The notes: generated from the sequence alone by a model not told the origin. Positions 46,096 through 56,407 are shown, counted from the first letter of the stretch. The stretch: DNA of 64,000 bases from Roseibium marinum (GCF_002906165.1 NZ_PPCN01000006.1:1-64000); one strand, 5' to 3'. Made by a program: numbers and translations.

Positions 46096-47286
46096 ATGAT
46101 CAGTATGACGGAAATCGACGGGATCGAGGAATGGCTGATCGGCCAGGCCCTCGGATCGCCGGACATGGCGACTATGTTCGCCGAAATGTGCGAGAGGCTC
46201 CGCCAATGCGATGTGCCGATCGACCGGGCCATGCTGGGCTGGTCGACACTCCATCCCCTGATCGAGGCGGAGACCGTCTGCTGGGAAAACGGCACCGCGG
46301 TCCAGCATGAGCAGATCGTTCATTCGCAGGAGGAAAACGAGGACTGGCTCACAAGCCCGTTCCGCTCGATCCTCATGAGCGGCGAACAGGTGATGCGGCG
46401 GCGTCTGGCAAACACCAACGCACCGGCCGAATTCCCCTTGCTTTCCAGCCTCAGCGACCGCGGTTACAGCGACTACCTGATCATGGTCACGGCTTTCGAG
46501 TTGCCGACGATTCGCGACGAAGTCTCCACCTCCGGCATCGTGGTGAGCTGGGCGACCCGGGAGGAGAACGGTTTCACCGACGAAGCCCTGGCCGCGATCA
46601 CCTATATTCAAAAACGTCTTGCCCTTGCCGCCCGCGCCACCCTTCAGAGCCAGATCAGCCGCACGATTGCCGAAACCTATCTGGGTAAAATCGCGGGCGG
46701 CAAGGTTCTGGCGGGCCAGATCCGTCACGGCGACGGAGAAACCATCGACGCCGTGATTTTTTACAGCGACATGCGCAATTCGACAGCCATCGCCGAACGG
46801 CTCGGTCCCGATGCCTATCTGTCCTGGCTCAACACCTATTTCCAGGCCACCGCCGGCGCGATACTGGACAATGGCGGCGAAGTGCTCGACTTCATCGGCG
46901 ACGCTGTTCTCGGGGTCTTCCCGATCGGTGAGCAGAGCCTTGAAACCGCCGTGGGCCAGGCAATTGCCGCCGTGGACGCAACCCGCGCACGGCTGAAATC
47001 CGTCAATGCGGTACCGCCATCCACCCAGCCGTTGAGAGCGGGTATCGCTCTTTCCGTCGGCACCGTCATGTTCGGCAATATCGGCGTTCCGCACAGAATG
47101 ACCTTTTCCGTCATCGGCCAGACCGTACACGCCGCGGCACGGATAGAAAGCCTGACGAAAACCGTCGGTGTCGATGTGCTGATGACGGCGGATGTCGCCA
47201 GGCGCACCGGTGCAAGAGCGCGTCCCGTTGGCGATTTCGCGCTGAGCGGCTTCGCCGCCCCGCAGCCTCTTTTTGCCTTGGCATAA
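46096..47286 (+). CDS. Class III adenylate/guanylate cyclase-like protein with altered active site
   Basis: A 396-residue soluble protein. The first 200 residues are a sensory region without a clear match; the rest is a class III cyclase domain. Both metal aspartates are present (Asp225 in FYSDMRN, Asp269 in DFIGDAV). However, the usual base-recognising Lys position is Asp265, the position usually Asp or Thr is Gln342, and the transition-state Asn is His345, while Arg349 remains. Either the substrate or the activity may have changed. It starts 9 bases after the GT39 gene. Confidence 0.85.
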   Translation: MISMTEIDGIEEWLIGQALGSPDMATMFAEMCERLRQCDVPIDRAMLGWSTLHPLIEAETVCWENGTAVQHEQIVHSQEENEDWLTSPFRSILMSGEQVMRRRLANTNAPAEFPLLSSLSDRGYSDYLIMVTAFELPTIRDEVSTSGIVVSWATREENGFTDEALAAITYIQKRLALAARATLQSQISRTIAETYLGKIAGGKVLAGQIRHGDGETIDAVIFYSDMRNSTAIAERLGPDAYLSWLNTYFQATAGAILDNGGEVLDFIGDAVLGVFPIGEQSLETAVGQAIAAVDATRARLKSVNAVPPSTQPLRAGIALSVGTVMFGNIGVPHRMTFSVIGQTVHAAARIESLTKTVGVDVLMTADVARRTGARARPVGDFALSGFAAPQPLFALA

Positions 47287-47372
47287 ACCGTCCGCCTCCC
47301 TAAAAAGCAATTCTCATCCCGCGCGGTGCCGTGGCCAAACACACCCGCCAACCCAAGAAATCCCGGAAAGAC

Positions 47373-48170
47373 ATGACCGACCTTCGAGCAGCCGCCCCAA
47401 CTCATCTGCCCTTCCGGGACCAGGAAGCCAACGGAAACGACACAGGTGCTCCCGTTGTCCTGCTGCACGGCTTCGGCGGTGACCGCCAGACTTGGCTGAA
47501 CATCCAGACCGGTCTGGCCCCGAAAAAACGATCCATCGCCTTCGACCTGCCCGGCCACGGAGAGGCGCTGGACTGGCCGAGGATCGGCAATGCCGGTGTC
47601 GCGGCGAAGGCCGTGTCGCAATCCCTGGAGGCGCTCGGACTGACGAGGGTCCATCTGGTCGGTCATTCCATGGGCGGCGCGGTCGCCGCGCTTGTCGCCC
47701 TGAGGACGCCGGACATCGCCGCGAGCCTCACGCTGCTGGCTCCGGGCGGCTTCGGTCCGGAAATCAACCACCGGCTCCTGCGCCGCTACGCCGCGGCAAC
47801 GGATGCGGCTGAAATGGAAACCCTGCTGGAGCAGTTTTTCGGCTGGGAATTCAAACTGCCGAAATTCCTGGCAAAAACCGCCGCTGAAAGCCGCGCCCGG
47901 CCGGGCGCCGCCGCGACGCTGCAGGCCGTCGCCGACGAGATCATCGACGTCAATGTGCAAAAGACCCTGCCGAGGGACGAACTTGCGGCCCTGCCCCTGC
48001 CGATCAAGGTTATCTGGGGCACCCAGGACCGGGTTCTGCCCACCCGTCAGGCCCACAAATTGCCCGGCATCGTGGCCACGCATATCTTCGAACGTGTCGG
48101 CCACATGGCGCACCTGGAAATTCCGAAGGAAGTCACCCGGCTCATACTGCAAAATAGCGGCGTACGGTAA
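47373..48170 (+). CDS. Alpha/beta fold hydrolase (AcoC-like)
   Basis: Hydrolase of 265 residues with the oxyanion-hole LLHGFGGDR, nucleophile elbow GHSMGG, acid in WGTQDRVLP and His in GHMAHLEIP, giving a complete triad. It resembles the C-terminal domain of acetoin dehydrogenase E2-like proteins and meta-cleavage hydrolases, but no dehydrogenase gene is nearby. An in-frame GTG 14 codons upstream is an alternative start. Confidence 0.85.
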   Translation: MTDLRAAAPTHLPFRDQEANGNDTGAPVVLLHGFGGDRQTWLNIQTGLAPKKRSIAFDLPGHGEALDWPRIGNAGVAAKAVSQSLEALGLTRVHLVGHSMGGAVAALVALRTPDIAASLTLLAPGGFGPEINHRLLRRYAAATDAAEMETLLEQFFGWEFKLPKFLAKTAAESRARPGAAATLQAVADEIIDVNVQKTLPRDELAALPLPIKVIWGTQDRVLPTRQAHKLPGIVATHIFERVGHMAHLEIPKEVTRLILQNSGVR

Positions 48171-48266
48171 CAACCGCTCCTCTACTGGGACAGGTACGGA
48201 TCCCAGCCAGTTTCGACTGACATGTTTCGGCGGCGGCAGGGCCGCCTGCAATTTTCCGGAGTAACA

Positions 48267-49229
48267 ATGTCGCTCAATATCGCTTCACCTCGCGATGTGA
48301 TCATCACCGCCGTATCGGGTTATGAACCAAAGCACCTGGCGGTCTGGTACAACTCCCTGAAGGCGGTGGGTTTCAAGGGACGCACGCTCGTTGTCGCCTA
48401 TGATGTCAGTGAGGCCCTCGTGGAATACATGACCCACATGGGGTCAATTGTTATTACGTTTGATCACGACGAGAAGAAGCGGCGCTACTCCTATTCGCAG
48501 CTGAAGGAAGAAATTGAGGATCGCACCGAAGAGGGCAGGATTTACACCGACAGACGCTGGACATGGAACAAGCGCATCCTCAGGTTCAAGGACAAGATCT
48601 ATGACCGGCGTTTCTTTCACGCCGGTCATCTGGTCAGGAAACGCCTGGAGGCTCTCGGCGAGCCCATTCGCTTCGTTGCCTTCTCCGACAGCAGGGATGT
48701 GGTTTTCCAGGGGGAACCGTTCAGCTGGATGGCGGAAAATCTAGCCTCGGACAGGGACCTGCTTGTAGGCGAGGAAAGCATCACGCATCAAGATCCGTGG
48801 AATCGCCGCAATGTCCTGAAAACCTACGGTCATCACGCACTCGAACGTGTCGAGAACCAACCCGTGTGCTGCGCCGGATATTTTGCCGGCCGCTATGACG
48901 CGATGATGGATTTCATGCTCGCCGTCTACTACTTCGACCAAACCAAACGAAGCGGCGATCAGGCCGCCTTCAACCAGCTTCTAACATTCGCCGGATGGAA
49001 AGAAAAAACGGCCAGAGTGAACTGGCAGGTTCCCTGGCTGCTGCATGCGGTCAGCGCGAATGTCAGCCCTCAGGTGAAAAGCTTTTGCATGCCCGCGGAC
49101 TCCGTTCCGGTATTTGAAGACGGTGTGGTGATGACATCGGACAAACAGCCCTATGCGATTGTCCATCAGTATGACCGCAACAAGGAAATGACGGCCCACT
49201 TCCTGGAAAAATTCGGCGAAGTGGAATAG
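48267..49229 (+). CDS. Unrecognised protein, possibly GT-A type glycosyltransferase
   Basis: A 320-residue soluble protein that I do not recognise. It begins with a beta strand-loop (DVIITAVSGYEPKHLAVWYNS) and has an acidic FSDSRDVVFQ motif in the middle, similar in position to the DXD metal site of GT-A enzymes, with later Trp- and His-containing loops. There are no membrane segments. A GGAG site 6 bases before the ATG supports the start. It follows a hydrolase gene by about 100 bases and faces a reductase gene. A sugar-transfer role is inference only. Confidence 0.75.
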   Translation: MSLNIASPRDVIITAVSGYEPKHLAVWYNSLKAVGFKGRTLVVAYDVSEALVEYMTHMGSIVITFDHDEKKRRYSYSQLKEEIEDRTEEGRIYTDRRWTWNKRILRFKDKIYDRRFFHAGHLVRKRLEALGEPIRFVAFSDSRDVVFQGEPFSWMAENLASDRDLLVGEESITHQDPWNRRNVLKTYGHHALERVENQPVCCAGYFAGRYDAMMDFMLAVYYFDQTKRSGDQAAFNQLLTFAGWKEKTARVNWQVPWLLHAVSANVSPQVKSFCMPADSVPVFEDGVVMTSDKQPYAIVHQYDRNKEMTAHFLEKFGEVE

Positions 49230-49258
49230 CACCGGCCGTCGTTGATTGCCGCGGGACA

Positions 49259-50443
49259 TCACGCCTCCGGCAGCAGCCCTTCGCGCCAGGTTTCACCGAT
49301 TACCCGGCGGGCCATCATGTGCGAGCGCGGCGCGTTGATGCTGTCGACGGCGATGAGCTGTCCCGCCTTCAGATACGCGACATAGAATTTATGGTCTTCC
49401 GGCGAGCCGACGACGACCGTGTCGTCATAGCCGTCCGAAAGCCCCGCGATCTGCAGCTTGATGTCATACTGGTCGGACCAGAACCAGGGCAGAGGATCGT
49501 AATCGACGTCCTGGCCAACCAGCGCCTGCGCCACGATCTTGGCCTGATCGATCGCGTTCTGGACACTCTCCATCCGCACGGAACGCTTGTAGCGGTTGGA
49601 ATAGAACCGGGTGCAATCGCCCGCCGCGTAAATGTCCGGATCGCTGGTCTGGCCCGAACCGTCCACCAGGATACCGTTGTCGACCTCGACGCCGGCCTCG
49701 GCCGCGAGCCCGTCGTTCGGTTCCGCGCCGACGGCAATCAGCACAAGCCCGGCCGGAACCGTCTCTCCGGAGGCCAGCCTGACACCGGTGACTTCGCCGT
49801 TGCCCTCAATCGCCTCGATACCCGTGTTGAGGCGCAGGTCTATGCCCTTCGAACGGTGCAGGGTGGTGAAAAAGGCGGACATGGTCTCGCTCACCACGCG
49901 TTTCATCGGGCGGTCCTGGGCTTCGATGACGCTCACTTCCTTGCCAAGTCCCCTGGCGACGGCTGCCACTTCCAGACCGATATATCCGGCGCCGATGATC
50001 GCAACCCGCGTGCTGTTCGCCAGTCTTTCGCGGATGCTGTCGACATCGGCGATCGAGCGCAGTGTAAGGACGCCCTGTTTGTCGGCACCCTCTATCCGCA
50101 GCGAGCGCGCATGGGTGCCCGTTGCCAGAACAAGCTTGCCATAGGGAAGTGTGTCGCCGTTTTCCAGCCGCAGGCGTTTGGTTCCCCGGTCGATCGAAAC
50201 GACGCGGTTGCCCGGAACAAGATCGATGTCATTGGCGGAGAAAAACGCCGGTGGACGCAGCAAGAGGCTGTCCGCCTCGATTTCTCCGGCCAGATATTTT
50301 TTTGAAAGCGGCGGTCTTTGATAGGGAAGATGCGGTTCGTCGCCAATCAGGCGCAGCGGTCCTTCGAACCCGCCCTGACGCAGGGATTGGGCAACTTGCG
50401 CACCGGCCTGTCCCGCGCCGATGATGACGATTTCTTCCTGCAT
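49259..50443 (-). CDS. FAD-dependent ferredoxin/rubredoxin reductase
   Basis: Pyridine nucleotide-disulfide fold flavoprotein of 394 residues that reduces a ferredoxin partner of an oxygenase. The FAD motif IVIIGAGQAGAQVAQ, the NAD motif VAIIGAGYIGLEVAA and DIYAAGDCTRF are intact, and the C-terminal reductase domain follows. There are no redox cysteines, as expected for this group. The ATG at 50443 was chosen because an AGAGGGCGG site precedes it. Its ferredoxin is not in the window. Confidence 0.9.
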   Translation of the reverse strand: MQEEIVIIGAGQAGAQVAQSLRQGGFEGPLRLIGDEPHLPYQRPPLSKKYLAGEIEADSLLLRPPAFFSANDIDLVPGNRVVSIDRGTKRLRLENGDTLPYGKLVLATGTHARSLRIEGADKQGVLTLRSIADVDSIRERLANSTRVAIIGAGYIGLEVAAVARGLGKEVSVIEAQDRPMKRVVSETMSAFFTTLHRSKGIDLRLNTGIEAIEGNGEVTGVRLASGETVPAGLVLIAVGAEPNDGLAAEAGVEVDNGILVDGSGQTSDPDIYAAGDCTRFYSNRYKRSVRMESVQNAIDQAKIVAQALVGQDVDYDPLPWFWSDQYDIKLQIAGLSDGYDDTVVVGSPEDHKFYVAYLKAGQLIAVDSINAPRSHMMARRVIGETWREGLLPEA

Positions 50444-50585
50444 TGCGTCCGCCCTCTTCATGCCTGGCTTTCAGCACCGAATAAGTGCGTATGGCCTAAC
50501 ACGAAGTCCGGCGGCCCGCCAGAAGGGCGAATTGCCGCGATGGGACCGCAGGAGAGAATGTTCGCGGCGCGCAGGGGCAGACCGG

Positions 50586-52592
50586 TCAGGCGCTGCGAAC
50601 GTCCTGAAGGAACCGGGCGACCTCCTCGCGGATCAGAACGCCCTGCTGGCCGAGGGACTCGGCAAGCTGCTCCACTTCCGAGCTGTTGCTGCGCGCCAGG
50701 CTGGCGGCGGAACCGACGGCTTCCATGCGTTCGGCCCCCTCTTCGGAGCGGGCGGAGGCGCTGGAAACGTTGTGGGAGATCGCCTGAACGGCTTCGTCCT
50801 GCTGCTCCACAGCTGCCGCAACGGCGGATGCCAGTCCTTCCATATCCGAGATGATCCGGTTCACATCTTCGATTGCCTGAACCGCCTCACCGGAAGATCC
50901 CTGGATCGCATCGATCTGCGTTGCGATATCCTCGGTCGCCTTTGAAGTCTGTTCCGCAAGCTGCTTCACTTCCGCGGCCACCACCGCGAAACCCTTGCCG
51001 GCCTCACCCGCGCGGGCCGCTTCGATGGTCGCGTTCAACGCCAGGAGATTGGTCTGGTTGGCGATGTCCCGGATGAGACCCATCACTTCGCCGATCCGGT
51101 CCGCCGCGCCGGAAAGCTCCTGCATGGTGGTGACGGTCGAGGAGGCGCTCATGACGGCCTGTTTGGCAACTTCCGTCGACCTGTTTGCCTGTCCGGCGAT
51201 TTCCGCGATGGACGCGGCAAGTTCTTCCGCCGACTGCGCCGCTGATGTCACGTTTTGCGCGGCGGTCTTCACGGCACTCGCTGCCTCGTCTGACTGATCC
51301 GCGACGTCATCCGCGGATTGTTCCATGGATTTCGAGGTTTGCCGCAATTCGCCATTCGCCCTGTCCAGACTGTCGAGCGCCTGGGAGACGGTTCCCTCGA
51401 AGCGGCCGATCAGGTCGTTGAGCAGGGTAACGCGTTCCTCACGCTGACGGTTTTCAAATGTCTGGGCATCCGCGAGTTGGACGCGTTCAAGCGCGTTGTC
51501 GCGGAAGACCTGAACCGTCCGGCTCATGGAAGCCAGTTCCGTATTGCCGGCCACCTCGGGAAGATCGAGATCGGTGTGCCCATCGGCCAGCGCCTCCATC
51601 GCGGCCTGCAGCCGGGTCAGCGGGCGGGCGATCGACTGTCCGATCAGCAAGGCGATGGCGGGAAGCAGGACCAGCAGGCCGAGAATCGTACCGCCGATCG
51701 CGAAAGCAGCGATAGAGCGGGCTGTTTCCAGCTGCTGGTCCGCCTGTGTCATGATCGTATGCGCCGCCTCGTTCAGGGTGGCGATATGCGGGGGGACCAG
51801 TTCGAACAAGTTCTCCAGCAGGTCGGCATATTCGGCTTTTTGGGTCATCGCGGTGGTGTATTCGTCGAACGTGGCCTTGTACGCGGCCATGTTGTCGGCC
51901 AGCTCTTTCTTGATCGCGTCGGAGATATAAACCTTTTTCAGCAGCTTCTCGAAAGCGGCGAACTCGGAGCCGAAAATCTCCACCGAATGCGGCGTGTTGT
52001 TCAAGGTGAACTCTTTTTCCGCGAGCTGCACGGCGAGGATTGCACGCGCCAGTTTCTCGAAATCCGGCCCGCCACCGAATTTCATTTCTTCCTGTAGACG
52101 AATTTTCACCGCCCCGGCGGTTTCGTTCAGGACGGCCAGGTAGCCCTGGGTGCCGTCGTAACCGATCTTCTTCTGGACCGCGTCGAGCAGATCGAACGCA
52201 CCTCCCGTTCCCTCCAGCGTGTCCTTCACATCCGCGACCTGGGTCGAATGGGCGGCGGCAACCGGGTTGGCGGAAATGCTTTCCAGAATCTTGTTCGCCA
52301 GAGCGAGTTTTGTCCCGAAGGCTTCAACCTCGCCGGGTGAGGGCGCGATAAGATAGCGTTCCTCGACAGACAGAAGGGAACCCCCGGCATCGGACAGGCT
52401 CGCGACCTGTTCGGCGAGAGTTGCGCTTGCTCCCATGCGGGCGAAAGCGGTGTTCACCTCATTCTGGCTCCAGAAAAACACGGCCCCTATTGCCAGAAGG
52501 CCGACAATGGTGAATAGGCTGAGCGAGAGAATTCTGACTTTGACCGATAGTCTGGACAAAATTTGAAATGATGGTTGCGTACCTATGGTCAC
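50586..52592 (-). CDS. Methyl-accepting chemotaxis protein
   Basis: Transmembrane chemoreceptor of 668 residues: membrane segment at about 18-40, a periplasmic helical sensor domain (42-290, similar to 4HB type), a second segment near 292-316, HAMP ([17 protein letters not shown]) and a long cytoplasmic coiled coil. The hairpin tip [21 protein letters not shown] is conserved, here quoted only in part. No pentapeptide for CheR is visible at the C-terminus. A GTG start was used. Ligand unknown. Confidence 0.92.
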   Translation of the reverse strand: MTIGTQPSFQILSRLSVKVRILSLSLFTIVGLLAIGAVFFWSQNEVNTAFARMGASATLAEQVASLSDAGGSLLSVEERYLIAPSPGEVEAFGTKLALANKILESISANPVAAAHSTQVADVKDTLEGTGGAFDLLDAVQKKIGYDGTQGYLAVLNETAGAVKIRLQEEMKFGGGPDFEKLARAILAVQLAEKEFTLNNTPHSVEIFGSEFAAFEKLLKKVYISDAIKKELADNMAAYKATFDEYTTAMTQKAEYADLLENLFELVPPHIATLNEAAHTIMTQADQQLETARSIAAFAIGGTILGLLVLLPAIALLIGQSIARPLTRLQAAMEALADGHTDLDLPEVAGNTELASMSRTVQVFRDNALERVQLADAQTFENRQREERVTLLNDLIGRFEGTVSQALDSLDRANGELRQTSKSMEQSADDVADQSDEAASAVKTAAQNVTSAAQSAEELAASIAEIAGQANRSTEVAKQAVMSASSTVTTMQELSGAADRIGEVMGLIRDIANQTNLLALNATIEAARAGEAGKGFAVVAAEVKQLAEQTSKATEDIATQIDAIQGSSGEAVQAIEDVNRIISDMEGLASAVAAAVEQQDEAVQAISHNVSSASARSEEGAERMEAVGSAASLARSNSSEVEQLAESLGQQGVLIREEVARFLQDVRSA

Positions 52593-52729
52593 CAGCGTAT
52601 GCCCCTAAACACCTGAGTATCAGCCTCCAGAGTCGAGGAAAATCACCAATTTCCGGTTAATGACTCACCGCCGTCCCATCCGGAAAACTGCCCAATTTTC
52701 CGGCATTTATCCTCCTTTTGAGGCAAATT

Positions 52730-53605
52730 TTGAAATTCCTTGCCAAATCCGCTCCGGCAATCTTCGTACTGTTGTGGTCCACCGGCTTCATCGGTTCGAA
52801 ACTTGGCGCACCCTATGTCGAACCGATGGTGTTTCTGACCGTGCGATTCGCCGCGGTCGTGCCGGTCCTGATTTTCCTGGCCCTGACGCTTTCAAAGTCC
52901 TGGCCGAAATCGCCCGCCGCCATTTTCCACTGCATTGTCGCCGGAATGCTGGTTCACGGGATTTATCTCGGCGGTGTTTTCTGGGCGATCAAACAGGGTA
53001 TGCCGGCCGGCTTGTCCTCGATCGTTGTCGGCTTGCAGCCGGTCCTGACGGCCATGATGGCGGTTCTGGTTCTTGGGGAAACCGTTTCGAAAAGACACTG
53101 GCTTGCCATGGCTATCGGCGCTGCCGGTCTGGCTCTGGTTCTCGGCCCGAAATTCGACCTGAGCGGAACCGGCATCACCATCGCGACCGTCACCGTCGTC
53201 CTTGGCGGTGTCTTCGCGATCAGTTTCGGCACGGTCTACCAGAAACGCTTTGTCGTAAAGACGGATCTTCTCGCGGCAACCGTCTGGCAATATGTCGGCG
53301 CCCTGCTGGTGACGGCACCGCTCAGCCTCCTCGAAACCTGGCGGATCACCTGGTCGGGCGAATTCATTTTCGCCCTGGTCTGGCTGATTCTGGTTCTGTC
53401 CGTGGGCGCCATCCTGCTTCTGATGCTGCTCATTCGCCAGGGCGCCGTTTCAAGGGTCGCCAGCCTGTTCTATCTGGTTCCTGTCGCAACGGCGGTCGAG
53501 AGTTATTTTCTCTTCGGGGAAACGCTGACCCTGGTGCAGATTGCCGGCATGGCCCTCGTCGTCAGTGCTGTCCTGACGATCCGGCGGCCGTCCGCAAGGT
53601 CCTGA
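52730..53605 (+). CDS. EamA/DMT family transporter
   Basis: Ten-helix metabolite exporter of 291 residues formed by two EamA repeats (about 10-135 and 150-285). The typical LLWSTGFIGSKLG head and a GIYLGGVFWAI motif are present, with the second repeat's FLYLVPVATAVESYFLFGE. I chose a TTG start at 52730 because GAGG lies 6 bases upstream; a TTG four codons earlier has no such site. It diverges from the chemoreceptor gene. Confidence 0.87.
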   Translation: MKFLAKSAPAIFVLLWSTGFIGSKLGAPYVEPMVFLTVRFAAVVPVLIFLALTLSKSWPKSPAAIFHCIVAGMLVHGIYLGGVFWAIKQGMPAGLSSIVVGLQPVLTAMMAVLVLGETVSKRHWLAMAIGAAGLALVLGPKFDLSGTGITIATVTVVLGGVFAISFGTVYQKRFVVKTDLLAATVWQYVGALLVTAPLSLLETWRITWSGEFIFALVWLILVLSVGAILLLMLLIRQGAVSRVASLFYLVPVATAVESYFLFGETLTLVQIAGMALVVSAVLTIRRPSARS

Positions 53606-53628
53606 TTCGCCCGGACCAAGCCGAGCCG

Positions 53629-54519
53629 TCAGCCTTCGGATGCCCCGCGTGAGACCACCCGCATCTGCTTGCGCAGGACAAGCTGCCGCTGGCGGGAGAT
53701 CGCCGCGTTCAGCTCGCCGCCGAGGATGAAGACCAGTGCGCAGATATAGAGAAAAATCATCGCGGTCATGATGCCCGCAAGCCCGCCATAGGTGGAGACG
53801 TAGTTGGCGAAACTCGCCAGGTAGGCGCCAAAGACGCTGCCCGCGACAATCCACATGACCAGGGTTGCGACCACCCCCGGCCAGAGGTCCCTAAAGGTCC
53901 TGTGTCCAGAGGGAAGCTGCCAGTGTGTGATAAACAGGCCGATAATCAGCAGGGAACCCGCCAGCGTGTATCTGGCCACATTGATCGAGAGCAGAAAGGG
54001 GTCGATCGCCGGCACGTAAGTCTTCAGCGCTTCCAGTGCCAGCGGCGCCAGAACCACAAGAAACGTGTAGGCAAGCAAAATGCCCGCGCCCAGCAGAACC
54101 AGTCCCAGGGATTGCAGCCTTAAAAGAACGATCGAGCGGTGTTCCTGTTGCCGGTAGGCGCGGTTCAGCGCGGTACGAAGCGCCTCCACACCGTTTGAGG
54201 AGAACCACAGGGCGGCAACGGCGCCCAGGGTCAAAAGGTCTCCGCGCCGGACCGTCAGGACATTCTGGACTTCGCGCGCAAGCGGTGCGGCGACGCTTTC
54301 CGGCCAGGTATCGAAAATGAGTTGGGAAACCGTATCGGCAGCCCCGGTCAGTCCGAGAAAGGCCGCGAGCGACGCTATGAAAATCAGCAGTGGAAAAATG
54401 GCGAGAAGGCCGGAGAGGGCAACATGGCTGGCCATGGCGAACCCGTCATCGCGGGCGAAATGGCCGATGGCGTCTTTCAGGACGGCGTAAATCACCAGGG
54501 CTGCAAGGCGGAGACTCAT
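53629..54519 (-). CDS. YihY/BrkB family membrane protein
   Basis: Inner-membrane protein of 296 residues with six predicted membrane segments. Family motifs include FPLLIFIASLAAFLG and the later GIMTAMIFLYICALVFILGGELNA. The function is not established; some relatives were once called RNase BN in error. It is convergent with the EamA gene, with 23 bases between stops. Confidence 0.88.
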   Translation of the reverse strand: MSLRLAALVIYAVLKDAIGHFARDDGFAMASHVALSGLLAIFPLLIFIASLAAFLGLTGAADTVSQLIFDTWPESVAAPLAREVQNVLTVRRGDLLTLGAVAALWFSSNGVEALRTALNRAYRQQEHRSIVLLRLQSLGLVLLGAGILLAYTFLVVLAPLALEALKTYVPAIDPFLLSINVARYTLAGSLLIIGLFITHWQLPSGHRTFRDLWPGVVATLVMWIVAGSVFGAYLASFANYVSTYGGLAGIMTAMIFLYICALVFILGGELNAAISRQRQLVLRKQMRVVSRGASEG

Positions 54520-54681
54520 GCTCCGATGTGGCCTTGCTCCAGCGGACTAGTCAAGAGCCTACGGCGAAATCCGCCCCCTCCAAAAGGTGGAGAAATTCCG
54601 CCTCGACAAATCCGGGTGTGCGACGCAACATAGCTTCAACAACAAGCGCCAGGGCGCAATAAATGAAAACGGAGAACGCCA

Positions 54682-56370
54682 ATGTCCCCTGCAGCCATCA
54701 AGGAGGCGGAAACGCCGGAGAACCTGTCGGAACACACGGCTGCCGCCGTCGCCACCCTCGACCGCCTGCTTGACCTTGCAGCGCAGCGTGTGCGCGCGGA
54801 AGTGACCAAAGACGGCCGCATCTCCTCGCAACGGATGGAAGAGGAACAGCGGGCCACACATGGGCTCGCCTGGCTGGCAACCTATGTGCACTCCCTGCGC
54901 CAGCTCGACGCCTATGCCAGGCGCCTCAAGGAGGAAAGCCGCTACGGCGCGCTGGAGGACAGGATTGTCCGGCTTGGATTCGCCGAATTTCTGGCACAGA
55001 TTTTCGGTGGCATCCCGATGAACCAGGGAGAAATGGTCCGTCTTGCGGACCTGGGCATCGCCCACGACGAGGCCGGATCCTTCCGCACGGCCGAAGTGGA
55101 AACCCTGATCCGGGAAGGCAACACACCGGAAATCCGCCGCGAAATCACGCAGCTTATCCGCGATCAGGCAGGCCACTCGACATTCGGCGACCCCGGCCTG
55201 GACGAGACGATGGAGCAGATCCGCAACGAGATGCGGCGCTTCGCGCAGGACACCGTCGTTCCTCATGCCCATGAGTGGCACCTGAAAAACGAATATATCC
55301 CATTCGAAGTGGTGGATCAGATGTCCGAAATGGGTGTTTTCGGCCTGACCATACCGGAGGAATATGGCGGACTCGGTCTCGGCAAGGAAGCCATGTGCGT
55401 CGTCTCCGAAGAACTGTCTCGCGCCTATATCGGCGTCGGGTCCCTCGGCACCCGGTCGGAAATCGCCGCCGAACTGATCCTGTGCGGCGGCACGGAAGAC
55501 CAGAAACAGCACTGGCTGCCGAAAATCGCCTCCGGCGAAATCCTGCCGACGGCGGTGTTTACCGAGCCGAATACCGGCTCCGACCTCGCCTCGCTCAAGA
55601 CCCGGGCCGTGAAGGACGGCGAGGTCTGGAAAATTTCCGGCAACAAGACCTGGATCACCCATCCGGTGCGCGCCGACATCATGACGCTGCTGGCCCGCAC
55701 CAACCCGGAAGAACCCGGCTACAAGGGACTTTCCATGTTCATCGCGGAAAAACCGCGCGGCACGGATGAGGACCCTTTTCCGGCCGATGGCATGAGCGGC
55801 GGCGAAATCGAGGTGCTCGGCTATCGCGGCATGAAGGAATACGAGATCGCCTTTGACGGATTTGAGGTGAAGGGAGAAAATCTCCTCGGTCAGGTGGAGG
55901 GAGAGGGCTTCAAGCAGCTCATGCAGACCTTCGAGGGTGCCCGCATCCAGACCGCCGCCAGAGCCCTGGGCGTCGCCCAGTCGGCGCTCGATCTCGGCCT
56001 GCGCTATGCGGAAGAACGCATCCAGTTCGGCAAGCCGCTGATCGAATTTCCGCGTGTCGCCGACAAGCTGGCGATGATGACCACCGAACTGATGATCGCC
56101 CGCCAGCTCACCTATTTTTCCTCCTGGCAGAAGGATTCCGGCAAACGCTGCGACCTGGAGGCGGGCATGGCCAAACTGCTGGGCGCGCGCGTTGCATGGG
56201 CAGCCGCAGACAATGCCCTGCAGATCCATGGCGGCAACGGCTTCGCGCTGGAATATCCCATTTCCCGGGTCCTGTGCGATGCCCGTATCCTGAATATTTT
56301 CGAGGGCGCGGCCGAGATCCAGGCCCAGGTGATCGCCCGCCGGCTTCTGGAGACCCGGGGCAACGCCTGA
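54682..56370 (+). CDS. mcd: (2S)-methylsuccinyl-CoA dehydrogenase (acyl-CoA dehydrogenase family)
   Basis: Acyl-CoA dehydrogenase of 562 residues. The first 175 or so residues are a helical extension not found in ordinary members; the rest has the FAD-binding and substrate domains (PEEYGGLGLGKEAM, FTEPNTGSDLASLKTRA, RIQFGKPLIEFP) and a C-terminal IFEGAAEIQ holding the likely base Glu541. The extension plus length match Mcd of the ethylmalonyl-CoA pathway, which turns methylsuccinyl-CoA into mesaconyl-CoA during growth on acetate or C1 compounds. A GGAGA site supports the start. The symbol is by similarity of plan, not by a database search. Confidence 0.8.
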   Translation: MSPAAIKEAETPENLSEHTAAAVATLDRLLDLAAQRVRAEVTKDGRISSQRMEEEQRATHGLAWLATYVHSLRQLDAYARRLKEESRYGALEDRIVRLGFAEFLAQIFGGIPMNQGEMVRLADLGIAHDEAGSFRTAEVETLIREGNTPEIRREITQLIRDQAGHSTFGDPGLDETMEQIRNEMRRFAQDTVVPHAHEWHLKNEYIPFEVVDQMSEMGVFGLTIPEEYGGLGLGKEAMCVVSEELSRAYIGVGSLGTRSEIAAELILCGGTEDQKQHWLPKIASGEILPTAVFTEPNTGSDLASLKTRAVKDGEVWKISGNKTWITHPVRADIMTLLARTNPEEPGYKGLSMFIAEKPRGTDEDPFPADGMSGGEIEVLGYRGMKEYEIAFDGFEVKGENLLGQVEGEGFKQLMQTFEGARIQTAARALGVAQSALDLGLRYAEERIQFGKPLIEFPRVADKLAMMTTELMIARQLTYFSSWQKDSGKRCDLEAGMAKLLGARVAWAAADNALQIHGGNGFALEYPISRVLCDARILNIFEGAAEIQAQVIARRLLETRGNA

Positions 56371-56407
56371 AACTCAGGGGCCTGAAACGCACGGGCATGA
56401 AACGCAC

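Noticed and set aside
46836..48251. 471-codon open frame opposite the cyclase and hydrolase genes
   Set aside because: Covers parts of two real genes and the gap between them, with no family similarity.
54559..56229. 556-codon open frame opposite mcd
   Set aside because: Antisense shadow; mcd carries complete acyl-CoA dehydrogenase motifs.
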